A DNA stretch of 46,321 nucleotides from an uncultured Lentisphaerota bacterium (GTDB taxonomy: Bacteria > Verrucomicrobiota > Lentisphaeria > Oligosphaerales > CAITYL01): assembly GCA_903896595.1 (NCBI GenBank), contig CAITYL010000126.1:1-46321 (forward strand). The letters run 5' to 3'. The position numbers and the translations under genes were made by a program. This document shows positions 31,019-39,167 of the stretch, one piece after another. The notes below the pieces were generated by a model that was given only the letters and a program-made list of their open reading frames with translations, was not told the DNA's origin and did no database searches. The number at the start of each line of letters is the position of its first letter. The stretch's first letter is position 1.

Positions 31019-31051
31019 AATCAAGATTGGAGCCTGTCCCCAATCTTGATT
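31019..31051. repeat. REP-like hairpin upstream of the transposase-like gene
   Basis: The perfect 12-bp stem aatcaagattgg (31019-31030) and ccaatcttgatt (31040-31051) encloses agcctgtcc and ends in TTTTT. The core ggagcctgtcccc is the form of repeat commonly found next to REP-associated tyrosine transposase genes. A second, imperfect copy (gattagagcctgtcccc) is on the far side of the gene at 32146-32162. Confidence 0.65.
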
Positions 31052-31118
31052 TTTGCGGACAGCGCTTTGACTTTCTTTTATTTGTCATTATTTTGTTAGC
31101 ATAAATGAAGGACACGCC

Positions 31119-31814
31119 ATGCGCCTGCCACGACAACGGAACGACCACGAGGACACGCTCTACAAGATTTCCAACCAGCTGCTCGGCCGCGTGGGGGAGA
31201 ATGTGCTTGACCCGCCGGCCATGAGGCGATTACGGCTGATCGTCAGCCAACTCTGTCGGCTCTATGTCATCAAGGTGACGCTGCTGCAGGTCACCGCCGA
31301 CGGCTACGGCATGCTGGTGGCGGTGCCGGCGGCAACGCCTTCGCGGCAAACAGTGGAGGCCTGCTTTCGCACCCGCCATGGCAGCGCCGCCCCGCTGCCC
31401 GACTTCGACGATCCAGCGATCTTGCGCCGCTGGACAAAGCGGTTACGCGACGTCAGCGAGTTCGTCAAGGACATGCAGCAGCGCTTCACCGTCTGGCTGA
31501 ATCAGGTCAAAAACCAAGGCCAACGACATGGGTCAAGCTGGTGCGGCCGCTTCAAAAGCAGTATTGTCGGTTCGGCCCGACGAGTTTTCGCGGCCTTGAA
31601 CATCGGTGCCTGGATAGGTGCGCCGCGCTTTGACCTTACCCGCCAGTGGCAGGATCCGCGTGCGAACTCCGCATGGCGGCGCTTTTGGGATCGGCATGAC
31701 ATGTTGAGCGAGGTGCTGGAGACGATGGGGCAGCTCGGAGACGCCATGGTGGCGTCCATGCTGAGCGGTTCCGTTTCCCCATTGAAAAGCCCGTTTCGGC
31801 CACGAAGACACTAA
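31119..31814 (+). CDS. REP-associated tyrosine transposase (RAYT)-like protein, catalytic residues lost
   Basis: A 231-residue basic protein with the outline of a Y1/RAYT transposase: DTLYKISNQ at the N-terminus, LYVIKVTLLQVTADGYGMLVAVP where active members read M-x-N-H-x-H-x-L-x, and EFVKDMQQRFTVWLNQVKNQ ... GSSWCGRFKSSIV where active members have Tyr before Asn and W-E-G-R-F-K-S. Here the HxH pair is replaced by Asp61-Gly-Tyr-Gly64, and the expected catalytic Tyr position reads Trp126. The frame is nevertheless intact over 231 codons. The C-terminus (PRFDLTRQWQDPRANSAWRRFWDRHD) is unlike the usual end. It is flanked by REP-like sequences at 31019 and 32146. It may be domesticated or simply decaying. 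Confidence 0.7.
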   Translation: MRLPRQRNDHEDTLYKISNQLLGRVGENVLDPPAMRRLRLIVSQLCRLYVIKVTLLQVTADGYGMLVAVPAATPSRQTVEACFRTRHGSAAPLPDFDDPAILRRWTKRLRDVSEFVKDMQQRFTVWLNQVKNQGQRHGSSWCGRFKSSIVGSARRVFAALNIGAWIGAPRFDLTRQWQDPRANSAWRRFWDRHDMLSEVLETMGQLGDAMVASMLSGSVSPLKSPFRPRRH

Positions 31815-32360
31815 TCCGGCGAACAGGCGCGTCCATAGAGACACTTCGCCTTGTGGCATTGCCCCAAGGGTGACGGCGCATGCCGGGAACCGCCTTGCCC
31901 CACCCACCAACAGTGTGATGCACCCTGGGAAAACGCGGCCGCCATGGCCGGCGACAGCCCCACACGCTTGCGAACTTCGCATCAGTGCCGGTTGTCAGGC
32001 GTTGTTGCCGCCGGCGAACGGCGCCAGGACCGCCAGACTTCCACAGGGCTCGGATGACGGCAGGCGTTTTCGCCATTTCCACGGGAATCCGACCCAACGA
32101 TAGGCCTTCCGCGTCCACGCGCATGACCAGTGTGGCAAGAATTCAGATTAGAGCCTGTCCCCGAGCTGCTCCCCTATTATGATCAATGTTTTAGCCATGC
32201 CGGATTGGGGTGACCGAAGCATCCTGTCCGGATATCAATGTTTCAGGAATGACAGCGGCGCATTGATCGTGTAAATTGATGCGCTTTCCGGCCCCGCCGC
32301 CCGCAGGACCGCGAAACCGCCCCCCTTAAAACCATCACGTTGCGAATAAAGACCCTTTTC
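31815..32360. other. Intergenic region after the RAYT-like gene
   Basis: No gene is supported in these 546 bases. The only clear item is the REP-like remnant at 32146-32162. The stretch 31815-32145 is GC-rich and may be decayed downstream sequence of the transposon-like gene. Weak ORFs here on both strands have no recognisable product. Confidence 0.5.
32146..32162 (+). repeat. REP-like remnant downstream of the RAYT-like gene
   Basis: The word gattagagcctgtcccc matches the centre of the hairpin at 31019-31051 (gattggagcctgtcccc) except for one base. The right arm is lost, so this copy no longer folds. Confidence 0.55.
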
Positions 32361-33677
32361 ATGGATACCCTGCTTGCCCAACTCAATGCCCCCTTGCGAG
32401 CCAACCGTTTGGCGGCCTTGCACCAGATCGCCGCCGGCGGCCAAGCCAAGACCCTGCACGGCCCGGCCACGGTCGAGGTCAACAACCACGTCCACACCAT
32501 CTATTCCTTCAGTCCGTACGCGCCGGCCATGGCGGCCCTGCAGGCGGCCAAAGCCGGTCTGCAAGCCGTCGGCATCATGGACCACGATTCCGTTTCCGGT
32601 TGCGCTGAAATGCTAGTGGCCGGCAAGAGCCTGGAGATCGCCACCACCTGCGGATTTGAAGTGCGAGTCAACGCCACCGGCACCGCCCTTGAAGGCCGGA
32701 AGATCAACAATCCGGACTCGGTGAACATCCTGTACATGGCGGTGCATGGACTGCCGGCCACCCAGTTCGAGCGGGCCAAGACGTTTTTGGCGGGCATCTC
32801 CCGCAAGCGCAACCAGCGCAACCGCGCCCAAGTCGAACGGCTGAACGCACGGCTGACGGCGCTGGGGCTGCACCCGCTGGATTTCGACCGCGAGATCGCC
32901 GCCATTTCCTGCGCCTCCGAGGGCGGTTCCATTACCGAACGCCACATCCTCTGCGCCCTGGCCAAGCGCATTGCCGAAAGCAAGGGACGCGGCCAGCCGC
33001 TCATCGCCTTCCTGCGCGACCAGCTGGGGATGCAACTGCCGGCGAAATTGCAGGAATACCTGACGGACGAAACCAACCCGCATTTTCTCTATGACCTGCT
33101 CGGCGTGCTGAAAAGTTCGTTCCTGCCGGAGTTCTTCATCCAGCCCAGCGAGCAGGAATGCCCGCCGGTCGGCGAGGTCGTCAAACTGGCTCTGTCCATG
33201 CAGGCGATCCCCGCCTACGCCTATTTGGGCGATGTCACCGAATCGCCCACCGGCGACAAAAAAGCCGAAAAGTTTGAGGACGAGTACCTGGACCTGCTGA
33301 TCGGCGAACTCGGGCGCCTCGGGTTCCGGGCCGTCACCTACATGCCGCCCCGCAACACCCTGGCCCAGCTCGCCCGCGTTCAGCGCCTGTGCCAGCAGCA
33401 CAACCTGATGGAAATCAGCGGGGTCGACATCAACAGCTCCCGCCAGGCCTTCTCTTGCCCGATCCTGCTCAAGCCCGAGTTCGCGCACCTGGTGGAGGCG
33501 ACCTGGGCTCTGATCGCTCACGAGAAACTGGCGACGCTCAAGCCGGAGCACGGCCTCTTCCACCCGCACAACCCGCTGGCCGCCCAGCCACTCCCGGAAC
33601 GCCTGCGGACCTACGCCCGGATCGGCCGCCGGATCGACAACCGCGCCCCGGAACGCGTATCACTGGATCTGGCGTGA
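32361..33677 (+). CDS. PHP-domain metal-dependent phosphoesterase-like protein
   Basis: A 438-residue protein. The N-terminal PHP motifs are NNHVHTIYSFSPYAP (His43 and His45, the HxH pair) and GIMDHDSVSG (Asp74-His75-Asp76), which bind two or three metal ions in the PHP superfamily. A later EISGVDINSSRQAF and the C-terminal HPHNPLAA may supply further ligands. The middle (residues 120-320) is an insertion with several helices and is not a canonical PHP region. The length and insert are unlike histidinol phosphatase, so substrate and pathway are unknown. ATG 32361 is chosen over TTG 32340; neither has a strong ribosome site. A repeat hairpin follows at 33688-33723. Confidence 0.75.
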   Translation: MDTLLAQLNAPLRANRLAALHQIAAGGQAKTLHGPATVEVNNHVHTIYSFSPYAPAMAALQAAKAGLQAVGIMDHDSVSGCAEMLVAGKSLEIATTCGFEVRVNATGTALEGRKINNPDSVNILYMAVHGLPATQFERAKTFLAGISRKRNQRNRAQVERLNARLTALGLHPLDFDREIAAISCASEGGSITERHILCALAKRIAESKGRGQPLIAFLRDQLGMQLPAKLQEYLTDETNPHFLYDLLGVLKSSFLPEFFIQPSEQECPPVGEVVKLALSMQAIPAYAYLGDVTESPTGDKKAEKFEDEYLDLLIGELGRLGFRAVTYMPPRNTLAQLARVQRLCQQHNLMEISGVDINSSRQAFSCPILLKPEFAHLVEATWALIAHEKLATLKPEHGLFHPHNPLAAQPLPERLRTYARIGRRIDNRAPERVSLDLA

Positions 33678-33687
33678 TCATAATAAT

Positions 33688-33723
33688 GTTGGGAACCCCC
33701 TTTTTCAAAAGGGTGGCCCCAAC
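33688..33723. repeat. Dispersed palindromic element, copy D (hairpin only)
   Basis: The sequence gttgggaaccccc-ttttt-c-aaaagggtggccccaac folds into an imperfect stem and continues aaggtccgacaaaa, close to the end repeat ccgacaaa of copy B. It stands directly after the stop of the PHP gene and could serve as a terminator. Confidence 0.65.
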
Positions 33724-33835
33724 AAGGTCCGACAAAACCGTCATGAAGCCAAATCTTCCGGCCGGTTGCAATCATTCGCCCGCCGACTATCCTATGGACC
33801 GTATTTAGCCGTACCCCGGGGCATGCTCCCATCTT

Positions 33836-35026
33836 ATGGTTCAACCAGGCACAGAACAACCTGCCGACTGGGCGGTCGAGGCGATCGGCCTGACCAAGGT
33901 CTTTCGCGACTTTTGGGGTCGCGCCAAGGCCAAAGCGGTCAACGGCGTCGACCTGCGCATCCGTCGCGGCCAGGTGTTTGGCCTGCTGGGTCCCAACGGC
34001 TCCGGCAAGTCCACCACCGTTAAAATGTTGCTCGGCCTGCTGTATCCGACCCGCGGCAGCCTGACCGTACTCGGCGAAAGCCCGCGTAATGTGGAAGTTA
34101 AGCGGCGCATCGGTTACCTGCCGGAAGAAACCTACCTCTACCGGTATCTCACCGCCGCGGAAACGCTCGACTTCTTCGGCGCCCTGTTCGGCCTGACCGC
34201 CGCCGAACGGCAGCGCCGCACCCAGCAACTGTTGGCGATGGTCGGCCTGGAAACCGCGCGCAACCGGCCGGTTGGCGAGTTCTCCAAAGGCATGGCCCGC
34301 CGCATCGGCCTGGCCCAAGCCCTGATCAACGACCCCGACTTGGTCATCCTGGACGAACCCACCTCCGGGCTTGACCCGATCGGTTGCCGCGAAGTCAAAG
34401 ACTTGATCCGGCTCCTGGCCAGCCGCGGCAAGACCATCATTCTCTGCAGTCATCTGCTGGCGGATGTCGCGGATGTCTGCAATGAGGTGGTGGTGTTCTA
34501 CGGCGGCCGCATCCGGGCCCAAGGTCAGTTAAACGATCTGCTGGCGGTCAAAGACCGCACCCGCATTGAAGTGCCGTGCCTGGAGCCGGCCCTGCTGGCC
34601 CGCGTACTCGAGCTATTGAACCAGGCGGTCGGCTCCGGCCAGATCTCGGTGTCCCAACCCGCCATGGACTTGGAAGATTTCTTTCTGGAGGTGGTCCGTC
34701 AGGCCCGCGAAGCCAGTGTGGACACGTCCGGCGCCCGCGCCGGCGGTCCGGTGGCGGAATATCTGCGGACCGGCGGCGACACCGCCGGCCCGGCCGTGCT
34801 GGAACGCCTGGCGGCGCCGGCGCCCGCGCCGGTCGCCACGCCCCCGGTGCCAGCCGCCCCGATTCTCGCACCCGCCCATCCAGAAGCGCTGACGAGCGTC
34901 GCCGACACACACCCGGTCGCGCCTCAGCCAGCCGCCGGCGGCCGCCCCCCCCCAGCCGAGGCCGCCGCCCCCGCGGTGCGTCAGGCCGCCAATGACCGTC
35001 TCAAATCCATCCTCGACAAGGAGTGA
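33836..35026 (+). CDS. ABC transporter ATP-binding protein with long Pro/Ala-rich C-terminus
   Basis: A 396-residue ATPase. The Walker A motif GPNGSGKST holds Lys59. The signature FSKGM lies at 149-153, Walker B LVILDEP at 169-175 with catalytic Glu174, and the switch His206 is in CSHLL. It is most like ATPases of the ABC-2/gliding-type exporters (VEAIGLTKVFRD; LGLLYPTRGSLTVLGE; GYLPEETYLYRYLTAAETLDFFG). Residues 270-396 form a tail rich in Pro and Ala (APAPAPVATPPVPAAP). No permease gene is adjacent. It is followed nine bases later by a TPR membrane protein with which it is probably co-translated. The ribosome site of ATG 33836 is poor. Confidence 0.88.
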   Translation: MVQPGTEQPADWAVEAIGLTKVFRDFWGRAKAKAVNGVDLRIRRGQVFGLLGPNGSGKSTTVKMLLGLLYPTRGSLTVLGESPRNVEVKRRIGYLPEETYLYRYLTAAETLDFFGALFGLTAAERQRRTQQLLAMVGLETARNRPVGEFSKGMARRIGLAQALINDPDLVILDEPTSGLDPIGCREVKDLIRLLASRGKTIILCSHLLADVADVCNEVVVFYGGRIRAQGQLNDLLAVKDRTRIEVPCLEPALLARVLELLNQAVGSGQISVSQPAMDLEDFFLEVVRQAREASVDTSGARAGGPVAEYLRTGGDTAGPAVLERLAAPAPAPVATPPVPAAPILAPAHPEALTSVADTHPVAPQPAAGGRPPPAEAAAPAVRQAANDRLKSILDKE

Positions 35027-35034
35027 CCCACCCC

Positions 35035-35700
35035 ATGGCCCGCACCGAAAAACCGCATGAGCCCATCCACCACAACCCGAATGAGATGGACATCGCCGCC
35101 GAACAGTCACTCAATTTTTGGACACGCCGGATCCACCCGTACATCAAGCCCGCCATCTTCGCCCTGATCGCCCTGGTGATCGTCACGACGGTGTTGGCCG
35201 CCCTTCACAACCGGCGCCAGGCGCGTGAAGCGGATGCCTATGCCGCCCTGGACGCCGCCACCACCCCCGAGGCGTTCGCCAAAGTCGCCGCCGATTACGC
35301 CGGCACCCCGGCGGGCAGCGAGGCACTCCTAAGCTGGGGCCGCAGCCTGTTCGAAGCCGGCAAGTACGCCGACGCGGCGGCGCGTTACGGCGACTTCATC
35401 CGGCAACATCCTGACAGCAAGCGTCTGTTCCAAGCCCGGATCGGCGAGGCCTACGCGCTGGAAGCCGCCGGCAAGAAGGCCGAGGCGGAAAAAGCTTTCG
35501 CCGCAATGGGCTCCACCATGGACCCCCAATCACCCGACCTCGCCGTCGAAGCCCTGCTCGGCGCCGCCCGCAACGCCCAGGCCCAGAGCAAGACGGCCGA
35601 AGCCGAGAAATGGCTCAAACAAGCCCTGACCTGCGGCGGCTCGGAACCGTTCAAGGCCCGCGTCCTGACCGCCCTCGGCGCCCTGCCCCGCGCCAAGTAA
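35035..35700 (+). CDS. Single-pass membrane protein with TPR-like repeats (YfgM-like)
   Basis: A 221-residue protein. The N-terminus is charged, with a transmembrane segment at residues 38-58 (KPAIFALIALVIVTTVLAAL). The rest is predicted to lie outside the cytoplasm and carries TPR-like helix pairs (EALLSWGRSLFEAGKYADAAARYGDFIRQHPDSKRLFQARIGEAYALEAAGKKAEAEKAF and AQAQSKTAEAEKWLKQAL). This order, a short cytoplasmic tail, one membrane span and TPRs, is that of YfgM-type proteins associated with the Sec machinery, but the assignment is not certain. AAGGAG at 35018-35023 overlaps the ABC stop and supports ATG 35035, nine bases downstream of the ABC gene. Confidence 0.75.
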   Translation: MARTEKPHEPIHHNPNEMDIAAEQSLNFWTRRIHPYIKPAIFALIALVIVTTVLAALHNRRQAREADAYAALDAATTPEAFAKVAADYAGTPAGSEALLSWGRSLFEAGKYADAAARYGDFIRQHPDSKRLFQARIGEAYALEAAGKKAEAEKAFAAMGSTMDPQSPDLAVEALLGAARNAQAQSKTAEAEKWLKQALTCGGSEPFKARVLTALGALPRAK

Positions 35701-35712
35701 CGATGGGGGGGG

Positions 35713-35751
35713 CCTACACGGACCTACACGGACCTACACGGACTAACACAG
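35713..35751 (+). repeat. Short tandem repeat, three 10-bp units
   Basis: The unit cctacacgga occurs three times without change (35713-35722, 35723-35732 and 35733-35742) and is followed by a degenerate ctaacacag. The repeat lies in the 130-bp gap before the OleC-like gene. It is too short and too few for a CRISPR array. Confidence 0.65.
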
Positions 35752-35830
35752 ACTTCCCCCGGGGCGGCGGCCTTTCTTCTGTCTTTTCGTGTTTCCGTCC
35801 ATCATTTCCTTTCACGTTAAGGATTTGCGT

Positions 35831-37531
35831 TTGCCCCCCTCTCCCAACATCGCGGGCCTGCTGCCCGAACTGGCCGCCCGCCAGCCCGACAAGCCGGCGG
35901 TCAAGTGGTTGCGCGGCCAGGCCGGCGAGTTGGCCGGGGAACTGAGTTTTGCCGCGCTTGAAGGGCGCTGCCGCCAACTGGCCGGCACCCTGGCCGGCGC
36001 CGGCATCACCCGCGGCATGCGCGTTCTGGTGCTGGTCCGGCCCGGCCTGGATTTCGTGCCTCTGACGTTTGCCATCTTCCGCTTGGGCGCGGTGGCGGTC
36101 TTTCTCGACCCCGGCATGGGCCTGCGCCGGCTGGCCCGGGCCGCCGCCCAAGCCGCGCCCGAGGCCATGATCGGCGAGCCCATGGCCCACCTCTTCCGCC
36201 TGCTGATGCCGGGGGCCTTCCGCGGACTCCGCATCATCGTCACCCTGGGCCGCCCCTGGGGCTGGGGCGGCACCGCCATTGCGCCGTTGCGCCACACGCC
36301 GGCTCCGGGCGCCTTCGCGGCAGTCCCGGCAGTCCCAACGGCGGCAATGGCGCCAGACGAACCCGCCGCCATTCTCTTCACCTCAGGCAGCACCGGTCCG
36401 GCCAAGGGCGTGGTTTACACGCACGGTATTTTCACCACCCAGGTGCGGCTGCTCCGCCAGGTCTACGGCATCGGTGATACCGACACCGACCTGCCCTGCT
36501 TTCCCCTGTTCGGCCTCTTTTCCACCGCCATGGGCGCCACCGTGGTGGTGCCCGACATCGTCTTCTCACATCCGGCCAAGGTTGATCCGCGCCGCGTCAT
36601 CAACGCCATCAACCGGCATGGCGTCACCTTCTCGTTCGGCTCGCCAGCCCTGTGGCGGCGGGTCGGCGAAGCCTGCCGGGACTCTGGCAGCCGTCTGCCG
36701 GGACTGCGCCAGGTGTTCATGGCCGGGGCGCCGGTCTCGCCCGCCATTCATGCCCTGCTCTTGGAACACGCCCTGCCCCCTGGCGCCACGACCCACACCC
36801 CCTACGGCGCCACCGAGTCGCTGCCGGTGGCCACCTTCACCGGCGCCGAAGTCTTGGGCGAAACCGCCGCCCGCACCCGCGCCGGCGCCGGGATGTGCGT
36901 CGGCCGGCCGGTCCCGGAAGCCACCGTGCGCATCATCCGGCTCATTGATGCGCCGATCCCCGCCTGGGACGACACCCTGTGCCTGCCCCAGGGCGAAATC
37001 GGCGAGATCGTGGTCCGCGGCCCCATGGTCACTCCTGCCTATTTTAACCAGCCGGAACCGACCCGGGCGGCCAAAATCCCCGACCGTGACGGCGCCCTCT
37101 GGCATCGCATCGGCGACGCCGGCTACCTGGACGCCGCCGGCCGCCTGTGGTTCTGCGGCCGAAAAAACCATCGCGTGCGAACACCGCAGGGGACGCGGTT
37201 CTCCATTCCCTGCGAAGGCATTTTCAACCAGCATCCGGCGGTGGCCCGGACGGCGCTCATCGGCCGGCCCGGCCCGGATGGATTGTTCCAGCCCGCCTTG
37301 GCGGTCGAACCTCTGGCCGGCCAGTGGCCGCGCACCGCGGCGGCGCGGCACCGTTTCGCGGCGGCCCTGGGTGAGCTGGGCCGGCAGTCGCCCCTGACCC
37401 GCGACATCACCACCTTCTTCTTCGTGCGCGCCTTTCCCGTGGATGTCCGCCACAACGTCAAGATCGGCCGGGAAACCCTCGCCGCCTGGGCCGCCGCCCA
37501 CCCCCGCCAAGCCGTCATCACCGCCCCTTGA
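35831..37531 (+). CDS. oleC: AMP-dependent ligase of OleC type (beta-lactone synthetase-like)
   Basis: A 566-residue ANL-superfamily enzyme. It matches the OleC subgroup over its whole length: NIAGLLPELAARQPDKPAVKW at the start, then GAVAVFLDPGMGLRRLARAAAQAAPEAMIGEP, the P-loop LFTSGSTGPAKG (182-193), YTHGIFTTQVRLL, PYGATESLPVA (324-334), and the C-terminal FPVDVRHNVKIGRETLA. OleC converts beta-hydroxy acids to beta-lactones on the path to long-chain olefins, with OleA, OleB and OleD. Those partners are not in this window, so the pathway here is unproven. The start is TTG 35831 because AAGGA (35819-35823) lies seven bases before it. A methyltransferase-like gene follows. Confidence 0.85.
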   Translation: MPPSPNIAGLLPELAARQPDKPAVKWLRGQAGELAGELSFAALEGRCRQLAGTLAGAGITRGMRVLVLVRPGLDFVPLTFAIFRLGAVAVFLDPGMGLRRLARAAAQAAPEAMIGEPMAHLFRLLMPGAFRGLRIIVTLGRPWGWGGTAIAPLRHTPAPGAFAAVPAVPTAAMAPDEPAAILFTSGSTGPAKGVVYTHGIFTTQVRLLRQVYGIGDTDTDLPCFPLFGLFSTAMGATVVVPDIVFSHPAKVDPRRVINAINRHGVTFSFGSPALWRRVGEACRDSGSRLPGLRQVFMAGAPVSPAIHALLLEHALPPGATTHTPYGATESLPVATFTGAEVLGETAARTRAGAGMCVGRPVPEATVRIIRLIDAPIPAWDDTLCLPQGEIGEIVVRGPMVTPAYFNQPEPTRAAKIPDRDGALWHRIGDAGYLDAAGRLWFCGRKNHRVRTPQGTRFSIPCEGIFNQHPAVARTALIGRPGPDGLFQPALAVEPLAGQWPRTAAARHRFAAALGELGRQSPLTRDITTFFFVRAFPVDVRHNVKIGRETLAAWAAAHPRQAVITAP

Positions 37532-37689
37532 ATTTTTCAATTCGGGCTGGATCGCGATTCGCACGAGGCAGGTTGCGACATTAAGTTGCGCACCGTCGGC
37601 GTGTTCCCTTGGTTGTCCCTGCCCCCGGCCCGCCTCTGGAACCCAAGGTCAATCACCACCGTTACCGCATCTATTGGCAAAGGACTCTC

Positions 37690-38301
37690 ATGATCGGGAA
37701 AAATGCCGTCGCCAAATTGCGTATTGTCTTTACGGTCTTGTTCGGACTCATCATTGGCGCCAGCCTGATGATCACCGACAACCGCTGGCCGGACAACAAC
37801 CTGTTCTGCATGCTGTTCTGCATGTTGGGATATGTGCTGGTGGGGCTCGGCTCGCTGGGGCGGCTGTGGTGCATCCTGTACATCGGCGGCTACAAGTCCA
37901 GTTCGCTGATCACCGCCGGACCGTATTCCATCTGCCGCAACCCGTTGTATTTTTTCAGCCTGCTCGGCGCCCTCGGCGTCGGCCTGAGCACGGAAACCCT
38001 GACCCTGCCCGCCATCATTCTCGCGATGTTCGCCGCCTATTACCCGGCGGTCGTCCGGAATGAGCAGAATGTGCTGCGTGACCGGCATGGCGCGGAGTTT
38101 GACGCCTACTGCAAAATCACCCCGGCCTTTTTCCCGCGCTGGTCCCTGCTGCGCGAACCGGAGGAATGGACGGTGCATCCGCGCGTGTTCCGGCGGTGCG
38201 CATTCGACGCGCTGTGGTTCATCTGGCTGGTCGGCCTGGCCGAACTTGCCGAAGGCTTGCGCGACGCCGGCATCCTGCCCGTGCTGGCCAAGCTGTGGTA
38301 A
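37690..38301 (+). CDS. Isoprenylcysteine carboxyl methyltransferase (ICMT)-like membrane protein
   Basis: A 203-residue protein with about five hydrophobic segments (for example IVFTVLFGLIIGASLMI, NLFCMLFCMLGYVLVGLGSLG, YFFSLLGALGVGLS and TLPAIILAMFAAYYPAVV). The conserved block of this family is present: LITAGPYSICRNPLYFFSLLGALGVGL followed by EQNVLRDRHGAEFDAYCKITPAFFP, in which R-N-P-x-Y and the E-x-x-x-x-Y-G-x-x-x-x-x-Y motif bind S-adenosylmethionine. The substrate in bacteria is usually unknown. AAAGGA at 37679-37684 fits ATG 37690. It lies 158 bp after the OleC-like gene and may share its transcript. Confidence 0.8.
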   Translation: MIGKNAVAKLRIVFTVLFGLIIGASLMITDNRWPDNNLFCMLFCMLGYVLVGLGSLGRLWCILYIGGYKSSSLITAGPYSICRNPLYFFSLLGALGVGLSTETLTLPAIILAMFAAYYPAVVRNEQNVLRDRHGAEFDAYCKITPAFFPRWSLLREPEEWTVHPRVFRRCAFDALWFIWLVGLAELAEGLRDAGILPVLAKLW

Positions 38302-38333
38302 GCCTGAACGCCGGCTGCCCCAAAAGCCAGCGG

Positions 38334-39167
38334 TTATTCCTTGGCTTTGCCCAGCGGGTACGGCAGGGCGTCCTCGGGCGGCATCTCATTGAGAGCGGAC
38401 AGCAGGTCCCCGAAATGATAGAGGTCTCGCAGGTGGCCGTCCACCAGGGAAACCAGGAAAAGCTGGGATAAGATCCCCAGCCACAAGTCCTTGCGCGAGC
38501 AGGGATGAAACTTGGTGTTCTCGCTGAGGTGGGTGACGTGCCAGCCGGCGGTCGGATCGATCAGCAGGTGATGCCGGTCGAGCAGGCAGAAGCGGCCTTC
38601 GTGCAGGACAATGGACGACTCCCAACCGGCCTCCAGCCCCGCCTGGTGCGCCAAGGCGCAGAGGACGGCCGGGCTGCCGTAGCAGGTTTCGAGCACCCGC
38701 TCAATCAGGTACAGGTCGACGTCAAGGACGTCCTCCTCGGGCACGCAAAATTCCTGTTCGCGCATCAACGCCGCCGTCTTGGCCGCGGTGGCCCGGCGCA
38801 GGCCGAGGCGCGACACCATGACGTGCAGTTCGTCGTTGACCTTTTGCCGGTTGCACTGCGGATCATACAAGCTATTGATGGCCACCACCCCATCCCATAG
38901 ACTGATGCGTTCCTGGGACACGGCGTCCAGAAACTCCTGCCGTGCCCGCCGCCGCGAGAGAATGGTGCCGAGCTGATGGATGCGCTGGCGGAGTTTGGGA
39001 TCGTGCGCTTCCTGGAACTCGGCAATGGCGGACTCCGCCAGCCCGCGGTCCAGAAACTGCTCCATGGCCAGCGAGGCCACCTTATCGTCTTCATCCTGCA
39101 GCAGGGTCAGCAAGGCGGCCACCGGTTCTTTACCGGCCTCATTCACTAAATTCGTGTTGCCGCTCAT
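38334..39167 (-). CDS. SirB1/transglutaminase-like domain protein
   Basis: A 277-residue protein. Residues 14-85 are helical with HEAT-like character (EPVAALLTLLQDEDDKVASLAMEQFLDRGLAESAIAEF). Residues 145-215 (DVDLYLIERVLETCYGSPAVLCALAHQAGLEAGWES ... LLDRHHLLIDPTAGW) resemble the SirB1 family, whose members have the N-x-x-x-L-x-x-V-L-x-x-x-x-G-x-P-x-x-L layout and probably derive from transglutaminases. No full Cys-His-Asp triad could be confirmed. It overlaps the upstream lytic transglycosylase gene by 29 bases, so the two are translationally coupled. It is convergent with the methyltransferase gene, with a 32-bp gap. Confidence 0.6.
   Translation of the reverse strand: MSGNTNLVNEAGKEPVAALLTLLQDEDDKVASLAMEQFLDRGLAESAIAEFQEAHDPKLRQRIHQLGTILSRRRARQEFLDAVSQERISLWDGVVAINSLYDPQCNRQKVNDELHVMVSRLGLRRATAAKTAALMREQEFCVPEEDVLDVDLYLIERVLETCYGSPAVLCALAHQAGLEAGWESSIVLHEGRFCLLDRHHLLIDPTAGWHVTHLSENTKFHPCSRKDLWLGILSQLFLVSLVDGHLRDLYHFGDLLSALNEMPPEDALPYPLGKAKE

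Noticed and set aside
31533-32124. Minus-strand ORFs opposite and beyond the RAYT-like gene
   Set aside because: Two overlapping frames with no recognisable product. They run opposite the RAYT-like gene and into the spacer after it.
35713-35751. CRISPR array
   Set aside because: The units are 10 bp, directly adjacent without spacers, and only three.
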